From assembly GCF_014212175.1 (NCBI RefSeq), contig NZ_JACJVR010000085.1, positions 1 through 64,000 on the forward strand: DNA of 64,000 nucleotides, given 5' to 3'. Source of the stretch: Cohnella xylanilytica. GTDB taxonomy: Bacteria; Bacillota; Bacilli; Paenibacillales; Paenibacillaceae. The position numbers and the translations under genes are program-made. Below, piece after piece: positions 56,129 to 64,000 of this stretch (the first letter of the stretch is position 1; each line of letters starts with the position of its first letter). The notes beneath the pieces are model-generated. The model did not search any database and was not told where the DNA came from. It was given only the letters and a program-made list of their open reading frames with translations.

Positions 56129-57670
56129 TTATTCCCACTCGATCGTGGCCGGCGGCTTCGACGTGATGTCGTAGACGATCCGGTTGACGTTCTGCACTTC
56201 GTTGACGATGCGCACCGAGATCTTCTCGAGCACGTCCCACGGAATGCGCGCCCAGTCGGCGGTCATGCCGTCGATCGAGGTGACGGCGCGGATGCCGACC
56301 GTGTACGAGTACGTGCGGCCGTCGCCCATGACGCCGACGCTCTTCATGTTCGGGAGCGCGGTGAAGTACTGCCAGATCTCGCGGTCGAGACCGGCCTTGG
56401 CGATCTCGTCGCGCAGAATCGCGTCGGATTCGCGGACGATCTCGAGCTTCTCCTCGGTCACTTCGCCGAGCACGCGGATCGCGAGACCCGGTCCCGGGAA
56501 CGGCTGGCGCCAGACGATGGCGTCCGGCAGGCCGCACTCCGTGCCGACCTTGCGGACCTCGTCCTTGAACAGCGCCTTCAGCGGCTCGACGAGCTTGAAC
56601 TTCATGTCCTCCGGCAAGCCGCCGACATTGTGGTGCGACTTGATCGTCTGTGCCGTCGCCGTGCCGCTCTCGACGATGTCGGTATACAGCGTCCCTTGCG
56701 CCAGGAAGGCGAAGTCGTCGAACTTCGCGGATTCCTCTTCGAACACGCGGATGAACTCGTTGCCGATGATCTTGCGCTTCTGTTCGGGATCGTCGACGCC
56801 CTTCAGCTTGCCGAGGAACCGCTCGCTCGCGTCGATCTTCACGACGTTCATGTCGAACTTGCCGACGAACGTCTCCATGACGCTCTCGGCTTCGCCCTTG
56901 CGCAGCAGGCCGTGGTCGATGAACATGCAGGTGAGCTGGTCGCCGATCGCCTTGTGGACCAGGGCCGCCACGACGGACGAATCGACTCCGCCGGACAGGG
57001 CGCACAGCACCTTCTTGTCGCCCACTTGCTCGCGGATCTCGCGGACGGTGTCTTCGATGAAGGACGACATGCTCCAGTCGCCTTTGCAATCGCAGACGTT
57101 ATAGAGGAAGTTCCGGATCATCTCGTTGCCGTACACCGAGTGGCGCACTTCCGGATGGAACTGCACGGCGTACAGATGGCGCGACACGTCGCTCATCGCC
57201 GCTACCGGGGCATGAGGCGTGCTCGCGTCCACGCGGAAGCCGGCCGGCAGCTCGGTGACATGGTCGCCGTGGCTCATCCATACCGTCTGGCGGTTCTCGA
57301 GCCCTTGAACGAGCACGCAGTCGGCTTCGAAGTCGACGTCGGACTTGCCGTATTCGCGCTTATGCGCCGGCTCGACCTTGCCGCCTTGCTGGTGGGTGAT
57401 CAGCTGCATGCCGTAGCAGATGCCGAGGATCGGGACTCCCAGATCGTACACGCCCGGATCGACGGTCGGCGCTCCTTCGGCGTAGACGCTGGCGGGGCCG
57501 CCGGAGAAAACGATGCCCTTCGGATTGAGCTCGCGAAGCTTGTCCGCGCTCGTGTTGTATGGCAGAAGCTCGCTGTAGACGCCGAGGTCGCGGATGCGCC
57601 GGGCGATCAACTGGTTGTATTGGCCGCCGAAGTCGAGCACGACGATCATTTCATGCGGGTTGTTGTTCAC
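56129..57670 (-). CDS. guaA: GMP synthase (glutamine-hydrolysing)
   Basis: GuaA aminates XMP to GMP with glutamine and ATP. The glutaminase domain has GICYGMQL with the nucleophile Cys and FHPEVRHS with His-Glu; the synthetase has the P-loop [14 protein letters not shown] and the C-terminal dimer domain ending [21 protein letters not shown] at 57670 gives 513 residues, the B. subtilis length, and an AGGAGG lies 13 nt upstream; an in-frame ATG at 57742 would add 24 Ala/Gly/Ser-rich residues. It has its own promoter 104 bp upstream, and no purine riboswitch was found there. Confidence 0.95.
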   Translation of the reverse strand: MNNNPHEMIVVLDFGGQYNQLIARRIRDLGVYSELLPYNTSADKLRELNPKGIVFSGGPASVYAEGAPTVDPGVYDLGVPILGICYGMQLITHQQGGKVEPAHKREYGKSDVDFEADCVLVQGLENRQTVWMSHGDHVTELPAGFRVDASTPHAPVAAMSDVSRHLYAVQFHPEVRHSVYGNEMIRNFLYNVCDCKGDWSMSSFIEDTVREIREQVGDKKVLCALSGGVDSSVVAALVHKAIGDQLTCMFIDHGLLRKGEAESVMETFVGKFDMNVVKIDASERFLGKLKGVDDPEQKRKIIGNEFIRVFEEESAKFDDFAFLAQGTLYTDIVESGTATAQTIKSHHNVGGLPEDMKFKLVEPLKALFKDEVRKVGTECGLPDAIVWRQPFPGPGLAIRVLGEVTEEKLEIVRESDAILRDEIAKAGLDREIWQYFTALPNMKSVGVMGDGRTYSYTVGIRAVTSIDGMTADWARIPWDVLEKISVRIVNEVQNVNRIVYDITSKPPATIEWE

Positions 57671-57773
57671 TTTGCTAACCGAGCCTCCTGAATTGGACAG
57701 CGCCGGCCCGGCCGCGCGCGCGATCGGCGCGGCGGACGGCATGGTCGCCGGGTCCTGTCCTACAATTGAAGTA

Positions 57774-57803
57774 ATTATAGCTTTGCGCCTTCGACAGCGT
57801 CAA
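57774..57803 (-). promoter_or_regulatory. Sigma-A promoter of guaA
   Basis: TTGACG (57798-57803) and TATAAT (57774-57779) with an 18-nt spacer on the minus strand. Confidence 0.85.
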
Positions 57804-57891
57804 GGCGAAGCCCCTCGGCTCGGCTCGCTCGCCCGCAGGAAATATCCGCCGGTCCGGCCGGCGCCGCATTCGCGGGGCGCGGGCATGGCCT

Positions 57892-58278
57892 GTTAGTCGA
57901 TTTTTTCGACTAACGGCTCCACTCGCGCGGTCAGATGCGGCTCGTTAATCGATTTTTTCGATTAACGCCTCCTCTCGCGCGGTCAGATGCGGCTCGTTAA
58001 TCGATTTTTTCGACTAACGGCTCCTCTCGCGCGGTCAAATGCGGCTCGTTAATCGATTTTTTCGACTAACGGCTCCTCTCGCGCGGTCAGATGCGGCTCG
58101 TTAATCGATTTTTTCGACTAACGGCTCCTCTCGCGTGGTCCGGCACGGCTCGTTAGTCGATTTTTTCGACTAACGGCTCCTCTCGCGCGGTCAAATGCGG
58201 CTCGTTAGTCGATTTTTTCGACTAACGGCTCCTCTCGCGCGGTCAGATGCGGCTCGTTAGTCGATTTTTTCGACTTGC
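57892..58278. repeat. 52-bp tandem array of palindromic units (8 copies)
   Basis: Units begin at 57892, 57944, 57996, 58048, 58100, 58152, 58204 and 58256 (last one partial). Each has a hairpin of arms GTTARTCGA and TCGAYTAAC around T5, followed by a 29-bp spacer of the form GGCTCCTCTCGCGCGGTCAG with short flanks. Copy 2 is changed in both arms (GTTAATCGA and TCGATTAAC), a full compensation. Copies 3-5 have a single change that reads as a G-U pair only in minus-strand RNA. No coding frame is convincing. The array lies beyond the 3' end of the YesN-like gene and upstream of the guaA promoter. Confidence 0.95.
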
Positions 58279-58318
58279 ACGTGTGGGCTGGTTCGGTTCT
58301 GGCGGCTGCTTCTCGATG

Positions 58319-58442
58319 TAACCCGACATCGTCGGCTTACAGCCCCTCGAGGCAGCCATTTCTTCACTCTAACCCGACATCGTCGGCTTACAGCCGCTCA
58401 GGGCGGCCATTCCCCCGCTCTTACCCGACATCGTCGGGTTAG
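58319..58442. repeat. 51-bp tandem array of CCGAC-ATC-GTCGG units (3 copies)
   Basis: Copies begin at 58319, 58370 and 58421, each with TAACCCGACATCGTCGG-like palindromes; the last is extended to TTACCCGAC/GTCGGGTTA arms. The array sits 40 bp after the YesN-like stop, before the 52-bp array, so the most proximal hairpin may act as the gene's 3' end. Confidence 0.88.
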
Positions 58443-58481
58443 AGCGATAGCTCCGCGACAAGCTCCCCACGCGCCCCGCGC

Positions 58482-60023
58482 CTAAGACCTTGCGCGAGCG
58501 GCGGACTCGCGGCTGCGGTACTCGAGCGGCGTGATGCCCTCCGACTCCTTGAACATGCGCGTGAAGTGCTTGGCGCTCTCGAAGCCGGACCGCGCGCTGA
58601 TCTCGTACACCTTGAGATCCGTCTTCGCCAGCAGCTCCTTCGCCTTCCCGAGGCGAAGCTTCCGCAGATAGGCGGAGAAGCTCTCGCCCGTGAACTCCTT
58701 GAACGCCTCGCTGAAATACGTATAGTTCAGCGACATATAGTTGGACACGACCGCCATATTGACGTCTTCGTGGTAGTGCTCGTGCAGGTAGTCCACCGCC
58801 TTCTGCATGTCCGCTCGTTCCGCGTGGGCGGAGCGGACCCCGGCGACGTACTCGTCGAGCCGCTCCAGCAGCTGCTCCACATGGTGATAGTAGTCGTGGA
58901 AGCGGTCGAAGTTCTCGACGTGGCCGGCTTTTTTGTACAGCTTCAGAATCTCCACCGACTCCTCGCCATACGTCCTGAACACGCGGTCGAACACGACTTC
59001 GTTCAGCAGCCGGCTGACGGCCATCAGATAGCCGATCTCGCAGCGGGAGACGACCCGGATATCGAGCGCCTGCTGAAGGAGGCGCTTCATCTCCGGCAGC
59101 CGGCCGAGCCCGATCAGATTCGAGATCTTGCGAATCGTCTCCTCCGGCACCGGGCAGCCGGAATCGAGGCCGCGCACGGCGTCGTAGCCGATCATCCCCG
59201 ATTCGGGATGCATCAGCAGGAAGTACTTCGACGCCTGCCGCGCCTGGCTGTAGGCCAGCCTGAGCTGCCCCATGCCCCGCGCCCTCGAGCTGTGGGCGAG
59301 ATAAGGCTGTCCGAGCGAATAGCTGCGCAGGCGCGCCAGCAGCCCCGGGAACAGGTTCGGATCCCGGGCGACGACGACCGTCTCCCCTTCCCGGACGACG
59401 CAGCTTACCCAATCGGCTTCGCCGCTGGCCGTCCCCCGCTCCAACGACGCGGCCAAGATGTCCGCCGCCTTCGCCGGCGCCTTCAGAAGGCCGACGGTAT
59501 ACTCGCCGTCCAGCCAATCCAGCCCCGCCTCCAGCAGCAGGCCGCGCACCTCCTTCTCGTCCACGTTCTCGCGCTGCAGCACCTGCGCGAGCCGCTCCGA
59601 GGCCTCCGGCTCGGCCGCCGCCGCCCGAATGTCCCGCTCGCCGTTCAGCCGCAGCTCGTCCTCCAGCCGCTCCAGCACCGCGAACAGCTCGGTCCGCACG
59701 ATCGGCTTCAGCAAATATTCCTTCGCCTGATAATGGATGGCGGCCTTCGCGTACTGGAAGTCGTCGTAACCGCTCAGGATGACGACCGCCGGCGTCCTCG
59801 GCAGCTCCCGCAGCCGCTCGAGCAATTCGATCCCGTCCATGACGGGCATGCGAATATCCGTAATGAGAAGCTCGACGTCCCCGCCCGAGAGGACGCCCAA
59901 CGCTTCGGCTCCGTTCGCCGCCAGCAGAATATCGTAGCGGTCCGGGAACTGCCGTTCGATCATCGCCCGAAGGCCGACCCGGATGTTCGTCTCGTCGTCG
60001 ACGATCATAAGCTTGCGCTTCAT
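58482..60023 (-). CDS. YesN-like response regulator, second copy
   Basis: The 513-residue protein has a receiver with phospho-acceptor Asp56 (LLITDIRMPVMDG), a long helical middle region, and a C-terminal AraC double helix-turn-helix (VSNYMSLNYTYFSEAFKEFTGESF, then VYEISARSGFESAKHFTRMFKESEGITPLEY). Its ATG overlaps the kinase stop by 4 nt, so the pair is coupled. It should control the transporter genes that precede the kinase, including the binding protein at 62019. Tandem palindrome arrays follow its stop codon. Confidence 0.94.
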   Translation of the reverse strand: MKRKLMIVDDETNIRVGLRAMIERQFPDRYDILLAANGAEALGVLSGGDVELLITDIRMPVMDGIELLERLRELPRTPAVVILSGYDDFQYAKAAIHYQAKEYLLKPIVRTELFAVLERLEDELRLNGERDIRAAAAEPEASERLAQVLQRENVDEKEVRGLLLEAGLDWLDGEYTVGLLKAPAKAADILAASLERGTASGEADWVSCVVREGETVVVARDPNLFPGLLARLRSYSLGQPYLAHSSRARGMGQLRLAYSQARQASKYFLLMHPESGMIGYDAVRGLDSGCPVPEETIRKISNLIGLGRLPEMKRLLQQALDIRVVSRCEIGYLMAVSRLLNEVVFDRVFRTYGEESVEILKLYKKAGHVENFDRFHDYYHHVEQLLERLDEYVAGVRSAHAERADMQKAVDYLHEHYHEDVNMAVVSNYMSLNYTYFSEAFKEFTGESFSAYLRKLRLGKAKELLAKTDLKVYEISARSGFESAKHFTRMFKESEGITPLEYRSRESAARARS

Positions 60024-61900
60024 CGGCTCTCTCCTCCGCCCAGATCGAATTTGGGGAGCGTCATGACGACGCGGGTGAAGCTGCCTTCGACGCTCTCGAC
60101 CCGAATGCCGTATTCAAGGCCGTACGACATGACCAGCCGCTGCTCCACGTTGCGCAGGCCGATGCCTCCGCTCTCTTTCTTCCCCTTGTCGAACTCGCTC
60201 CTCAGCTCCCGATAATCGGCTTCCTCCATGCGCAGCATCCGGTTCAGCCTCCTCAGCCGGTCCTCGCCGATGCCCGAGCCGTTGTCCGAGATCTCGATGA
60301 CGAACGACTCCTGCCTCGCCGCCGCGGACAGAATGATCTGCAGCTTCCCGTCCTTCAGCTCGGAAGGGTTCATGCCGTGCTTGACCGCGTTCTCCACGAT
60401 CGGCTGCAAGGACATCTTCAGCACTTCCTGGTCCAAGTATTCGGGCGGCACGTCGACGCGCAGCTCCAGCAGGCCGTCGTACCGAATGTTCATGATCGCG
60501 ATATAGTTGCGGATATGGTCGATCTCGTCCCGCAGCCGGACGCGTTCATGGGTCCACTGGAGGCTGTAGCGCATCATGCCGCCGAGGGAGGTGAGCGAGT
60601 CGGAGATCGTATATTGCCCTTCGACCTCGGCGAGCATTTTCAAATTTTCCAACGTGTTGTAGAGAAAATGAGAGTCGATCTGGTTCTTCAGCGAACGAAT
60701 CTCCGCCTCCTTCGTCGCCGCCTGCCGGTTCACCTGCTCGACGATCAATTCGTTGATCTTCTTCAGCATCTGCCGGTAATGATGGCCGAGCTCGCCGACC
60801 TCGTCCGCGCCGTAGACGGGCACGTCGAGATGGAAGTCGCCGCCGCGCACCTTCTTCATCGAATCGCGGAGCACCTTGAGCCGCTTCAGGATGAGAGAGT
60901 GCATAAACGAAGACACGACGATGAGCACGGCCGCCAGCAGCAGGACGACGAACAGGAGATTGGCGCGGGCGCGTTGAATATCCGCCATCGTGTCCGCAAG
61001 CGAGACGACGTTGACCAGATGAACGCCGAGAGTCGGAACGTACGCCTGAACGGCCAAGTACGACTGTCCGCCATACCGGAACATGTCCGTCCGGTTGTCC
61101 GTCCCGGAAGCCAACCGGATGGCTCCGGTCAGCTCCTTCGCGGAGGCATGGCGGAAGATCTCCGCTTCCGCGTCCGTATAGATCTGCCCGTCCCGGGCGA
61201 CGACGAGCAGCTGGGAGCTGGGCTCGCGCACGCTGAACGTCTTGGTGAAAAACTGCCTGACGCCCATGCTCACCTCGAGGACGCCGTTATGGGTCGTCTC
61301 GTCGGAGTATTTGAGCTCGCGGAGCAGCGAGACGTACGGCCCGTTGCCGGCCGACTGGTCCGTCGAGCTCTGCAGGACGTCGATATTGCTTCGAATCTCC
61401 CACCAGTTCATCCCGTTCTGCTCCAGAACCGTCTCGTACCATGGCTTGCTTCGGATGCGGGACTCTTGCAGCACGACGGGCCAAAATTCGTACACGCGCG
61501 GATTGCTCGTATAGAGCCGGACGGCGGCGATGCGCGGGTTGTTGAACAGGAAATGCTCGAAGTTGTCGAAGATCTTCGTCTTGAACTCGAGGAGCTCGTC
61601 GGTGTTCAGCTCGTCGGCCCTCTGCAAATAATCGTTCATCTCCTGGTTCGATTCCGCGAGCTGCGACGTCCACTCCATCAAGTCGATGTTGTTCTGGACG
61701 TTGTTCTTCTCGATGTCGAGAATATTCTCGGCCTTCTTCGTGATCTCGCGAATGGAGCTGTCGGAGATTCCGCTCAGCACGTACCAGGCGAAGAGAACGA
61801 TCGGGATGAAAATAATAAGCACGAAAGACAAAATAAGCTTGGCCTGAATCGGCAAGCCCGCTATATAGGTCCGAACCGTCCCGCCCCCGCTTCTCCTCAT
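60020..61900 (-). CDS. YesM-like sensor histidine kinase, second copy
   Basis: The 626-residue kinase has TM1 near residues 18-42, an extracellular sensor of about 280 residues, TM2 near 312-335 and a HAMP domain. The phospho-acceptor box is NQIDSHFLYNTLENLKML with His411 (most relatives have N-P where this has D-S), and the ATPase domain has QPIVENAVKHGM, DNGSGIG and GGIGLRNVEQRL. GGGAG lies 12 nt before the ATG. It follows the binding-protein gene in the same direction, with a hairpin between. Confidence 0.93.
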   Translation of the reverse strand: MRRSGGGTVRTYIAGLPIQAKLILSFVLIIFIPIVLFAWYVLSGISDSSIREITKKAENILDIEKNNVQNNIDLMEWTSQLAESNQEMNDYLQRADELNTDELLEFKTKIFDNFEHFLFNNPRIAAVRLYTSNPRVYEFWPVVLQESRIRSKPWYETVLEQNGMNWWEIRSNIDVLQSSTDQSAGNGPYVSLLRELKYSDETTHNGVLEVSMGVRQFFTKTFSVREPSSQLLVVARDGQIYTDAEAEIFRHASAKELTGAIRLASGTDNRTDMFRYGGQSYLAVQAYVPTLGVHLVNVVSLADTMADIQRARANLLFVVLLLAAVLIVVSSFMHSLILKRLKVLRDSMKKVRGGDFHLDVPVYGADEVGELGHHYRQMLKKINELIVEQVNRQAATKEAEIRSLKNQIDSHFLYNTLENLKMLAEVEGQYTISDSLTSLGGMMRYSLQWTHERVRLRDEIDHIRNYIAIMNIRYDGLLELRVDVPPEYLDQEVLKMSLQPIVENAVKHGMNPSELKDGKLQIILSAAARQESFVIEISDNGSGIGEDRLRRLNRMLRMEEADYRELRSEFDKGKKESGGIGLRNVEQRLVMSYGLEYGIRVESVEGSFTRVVMTLPKFDLGGGESR

Positions 61901-61962
61901 CGTACCGCGCCGCTCCCATCCTGTCGTCTCTTGCCGTTCCCGTCGCGTCGGCGAAAACCGCA

Positions 61963-61994
61963 GGCCCGGCCGCTCCTCTCGGAACGGCCAGGCC
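61963..61994 (-). terminator. Hairpin between binding-protein and kinase genes
   Basis: In minus-strand RNA GGCCUGGCCG and CGGCCGGGCC form a 10-bp stem with one U-G pair, then UGCGGUUUUCG. A partial terminator here would keep the kinase level below that of the binding protein. Confidence 0.7.
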
Positions 61995-62018
61995 GCTTCT
62001 TCTCGAATCTGCCGATTG

Positions 62019-63710
62019 TTATTGCATGGACTTCAGCTTCTCCATGTTGGCGTCGTACACCGCCTGGCGGGCGGCGTCGACGGCCTCCACGTCCTTGCGG
62101 TCCTTCAAGTATTTGTCGAAGATATTATCGAATTCCTCGTCCGACTTGGCAAGCAGAAGCTTCGGCAGCGTCTTGCCCCACAGGCGGAGATTGTTGCTGT
62201 TCGCGATGCCTTCCTTCGATTCCGGGGACGGATCGAGGCCGTCGAACTCGGACATGCTGATCGACTTGCCCTTCGTCCAATCCTCCAGCTGCTTGCCGGG
62301 TTCGACGCTCGGCGGAGCCCATTGCAGGTTCATGTTCGTGTCCATGAGCATCCAGTACTTATACGACGCGCCGTACTTCTGGTCGAACGCGGTGCGATCC
62401 TTGTTAAGCAGTTCGATCACTTCCGGCTTGAACTGGTCCTTGCCGTCGATCGTGTCGTACGTGACGCCCTTCTCTCCGAGGAACATGTCTTTCTCGCCCT
62501 CTTCGCTGATCAGGTAGCTCAGGAAGGCGATGGCGCGCTCCTTGTCCTTGACGTTCTTCGAGATAAGCGTCACCGTCCAGCCGGAGATGCCCGGACCCGC
62601 CAGCGTCGGAGCGTCGCCCTTGCTGTTCGCCGGACCGTTCACCGCGATGTACACCTTGTTCGGATCCTTCTGATACAGCGCGATGTTCTGGTTGGCGAAG
62701 TCGGTGCGCTGATAGAGCATCGCGAAGTAGCGGCCTTGGGCGATCTTCTCTTCCATCTGCGGACGCTTGTCGATGAAGATGTCCTTGGCGAGCAGCCCCA
62801 TCTCGTTCGCCTTGCGCAGCGTCTTGAGCCAGGTCAGGTATTCCGGATCCTGCCTGCGGTCGACCAGCTTGCCGTCCTTCTGGCGCGGAATGGCCAGGAA
62901 GTTCTGCAAGTAGTCCTCGAGCGAGTAGTTGCCGTTGTCGGTGAATTCGTGCAAGCCCAGCGGAATGAGCGGCTGACCTTCGACCTCCGGGAACTTCTCC
63001 TTCGCCAGCTTCAGCGCGTTCAGGAACCCTTCCGGCGTGCTCATGTCCGGGCTGCCGATCGCTTCGTACATGTCCTTGCGAACTTCGAACGTCTGGTTCG
63101 ACGTGAAGCTCTGACCGTATTTCTTGTAGTCTTCCGGGGAAGACGAGGCGTTCGGGTATCCGTACACGTTGCCGTCCGCCTGCTTGAACCAGCCCAGCTT
63201 GGCCGGGTCGGCCACCTTGTAGAAGTACGCGTCGTATTGGTCGGCCAGCTCGTTCAGCGGCAGCACCATCTTGCCGTTGATCATCTTCTTCACGGCTTCG
63301 TCGGTCGCCTGGAGCGTGACGAAGTCGGGCAGCTGGCCGGAGGCGAGCATCGTGTTCATCTTGGCCTTCTCGTCGCCGGCCGGCACGATGAAGTTCAGCT
63401 TGACGCCGGTCTTCTTCTCGACGTACTTGGCGACGACGTCGTCGCCCCACTTCGAGTTGAACCAGGAGAAGTTGATGTACCAGTCGAACGTGATCGGCGA
63501 CGTGTTCTTCTGCCATGCCGGCTGATCGCCGGACGCGCTCGGGCTTGCCGATTCGGACGAGACCGCCGAAGCGGAAGGAGAAGCGCTGCCGGACGGGCTG
63601 CTGCCGCCCGCGGCGCTATTGCCGCCGCTGCTTCCGGATGAGCACGCGGCGAGCGAGATCGCCGTCGTCGCGGCCAGCAGAGAAGTCAGGATCTTGCGAG
63701 TGGTTCCCAT
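62019..63710 (-). CDS. Extracellular solute-binding lipoprotein (LplA-like), second locus
   Basis: The 563-residue protein has a signal peptide with lipobox LAAC (Cys23), a Ser/Gly/Ala/Pro linker to about residue 65, and a family 1 binding domain (SPITFDWYINFSWFNSKWGDD, GVKLNFIVPAGDEKAKMNTMLASGQLPDF). It belongs to the large oligosaccharide-binding group of Paenibacillaceae; the sugar is not evident, since no glycosidase is in this part of the locus. AAAGGGG precedes the ATG. It lies 71 bp after a permease gene that runs off the window. Confidence 0.92.
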   Translation of the reverse strand: MGTTRKILTSLLAATTAISLAACSSGSSGGNSAAGGSSPSGSASPSASAVSSESASPSASGDQPAWQKNTSPITFDWYINFSWFNSKWGDDVVAKYVEKKTGVKLNFIVPAGDEKAKMNTMLASGQLPDFVTLQATDEAVKKMINGKMVLPLNELADQYDAYFYKVADPAKLGWFKQADGNVYGYPNASSSPEDYKKYGQSFTSNQTFEVRKDMYEAIGSPDMSTPEGFLNALKLAKEKFPEVEGQPLIPLGLHEFTDNGNYSLEDYLQNFLAIPRQKDGKLVDRRQDPEYLTWLKTLRKANEMGLLAKDIFIDKRPQMEEKIAQGRYFAMLYQRTDFANQNIALYQKDPNKVYIAVNGPANSKGDAPTLAGPGISGWTVTLISKNVKDKERAIAFLSYLISEEGEKDMFLGEKGVTYDTIDGKDQFKPEVIELLNKDRTAFDQKYGASYKYWMLMDTNMNLQWAPPSVEPGKQLEDWTKGKSISMSEFDGLDPSPESKEGIANSNNLRLWGKTLPKLLLAKSDEEFDNIFDKYLKDRKDVEAVDAARQAVYDANMEKLKSMQ

Positions 63711-63781
63711 ATTTTTCGGCCCCTTTGGATGGATGATGACTTGCCTGTATTACCAGCCGGCGCCAGGTAGCGGGCGGATAA

Positions 63782-64000
63782 TCAACCTTTGATCGAACCG
63801 ATCATGAAGCCCTTCACGAAGTACTTCTGCAGGAACGGGTACACCACGACGATCGGAGCGGTGGTGACGACCATCGTCGCCAGCTTCAGCGACTGGCTGG
63901 TCACGTTCGACGCGACGCCGCTCGGCATGGCCGAGATCATCTGGTTGGAGCTCGCCTGCGCCACGACCCGGTACAGGTACGTCTGGATAGGCTGCATGTT
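63782..64000 (-). CDS. Carbohydrate ABC transporter permease (LplC/YtcP-like), C-terminal part only
   Basis: Only the last 72 or so residues are in the window; the gene continues past 64000. The end VTTAPIVVVYPFLQKYFVKGFMIGSIKG closely matches the C-terminus of the 41501-42409 permease ([25 protein letters not shown]), including the final Lys-Gly. It is the last permease of the transporter served by the 62019 binding protein. Confidence 0.9.
   Translation of the reverse strand, partial: NMQPIQTYLYRVVAQASSNQMISAMPSGVASNVTSQSLKLATMVVTTAPIVVVYPFLQKYFVKGFMIGSIKG

Noticed and set aside
57671-57773. Purine riboswitch upstream of guaA
   Set aside because: The leader of about 100 nt lacks the P3 loop and GACTA signature seen in the other two leaders.
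57892-58278. CRISPR array
   Set aside because: The spacers between palindromes are nearly identical to each other, there is no cas gene, and the whole 52-bp unit repeats.

Overview
The window is about 64 kb of GC-rich Bacillota DNA. Strong AGGAGG-type ribosome binding sites, sigma-A promoters, Bacillus-style pur operon order, lipoprotein solute-binding proteins with Ser/Ala/Pro linkers and YesM/YesN-type two-component pairs next to carbohydrate transporters point to Paenibacillaceae (a Cohnella- or Paenibacillus-like soil or plant-polymer degrader). This is an inference from gene content; no 16S gene is present. No tRNA, rRNA, CRISPR array, transposase or phage gene was seen.

Layout. 1-4.4 kb: a tandem-repeat array, then an MFS exporter and esterase pair (minus strand) facing a LacI-family regulator across a perfect 16-bp operator. 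4.5-6.5 kb: a chemoreceptor. 6.6-15.4 kb: an alpha-glucan locus with binding protein, two permeases and a GH13 lipoprotein on the minus strand, and a divergent LacI-family regulator plus GH15 glucohydrolase on the plus strand, with four LacI-type operators between them. 15.4-22.3 kb: mixed genes (alpha/beta hydrolase, small membrane protein, cytochrome P450 - secreted peptide - HEAT-repeat operon, two uncharacterised proteins, SDR and MDR oxidoreductases).

22.7-37.6 kb: the complete de novo purine operon, purE-K-B-C-S-Q-L-F-M-N, then a stand-alone AICAR formyltransferase and a PurO-like IMP cyclohydrolase in place of bifunctional PurH, then purD. Its leader holds a sigma-A promoter, paired PurR boxes, a guanine riboswitch aptamer and an intrinsic terminator. 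The purine permease gene at 50.5-51.9 kb has the same control layout, and guaA lies at 56.1-57.7 kb, so much of purine biosynthesis, uptake and GMP formation is in this window.

37.9-50.3 kb: a hemicellulose locus (YesM/YesN pair, two permeases, binding protein, GH43 beta-xylosidase, and a divergent 979-residue GH3 enzyme). 52.5-55.9 kb: aldo/keto reductase, AraC regulator and a copper-amine-oxidase-N-like surface protein. 58.5-64 kb: a second YesM/YesN pair, a binding protein and the end of a permease gene that runs off the window.

The least explained signal is a set of non-coding tandem arrays in intergenic DNA. At six loci palindromic units repeat with a period of 51 or 52 bp although the unit sequences differ. 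In the two largest arrays the variation keeps a hairpin foldable in the minus-strand RNA through G-U wobbles and one full compensatory change. A second candidate is the small secreted peptide gene translationally coupled to the P450, which carries two copies of a DPPDV motif.
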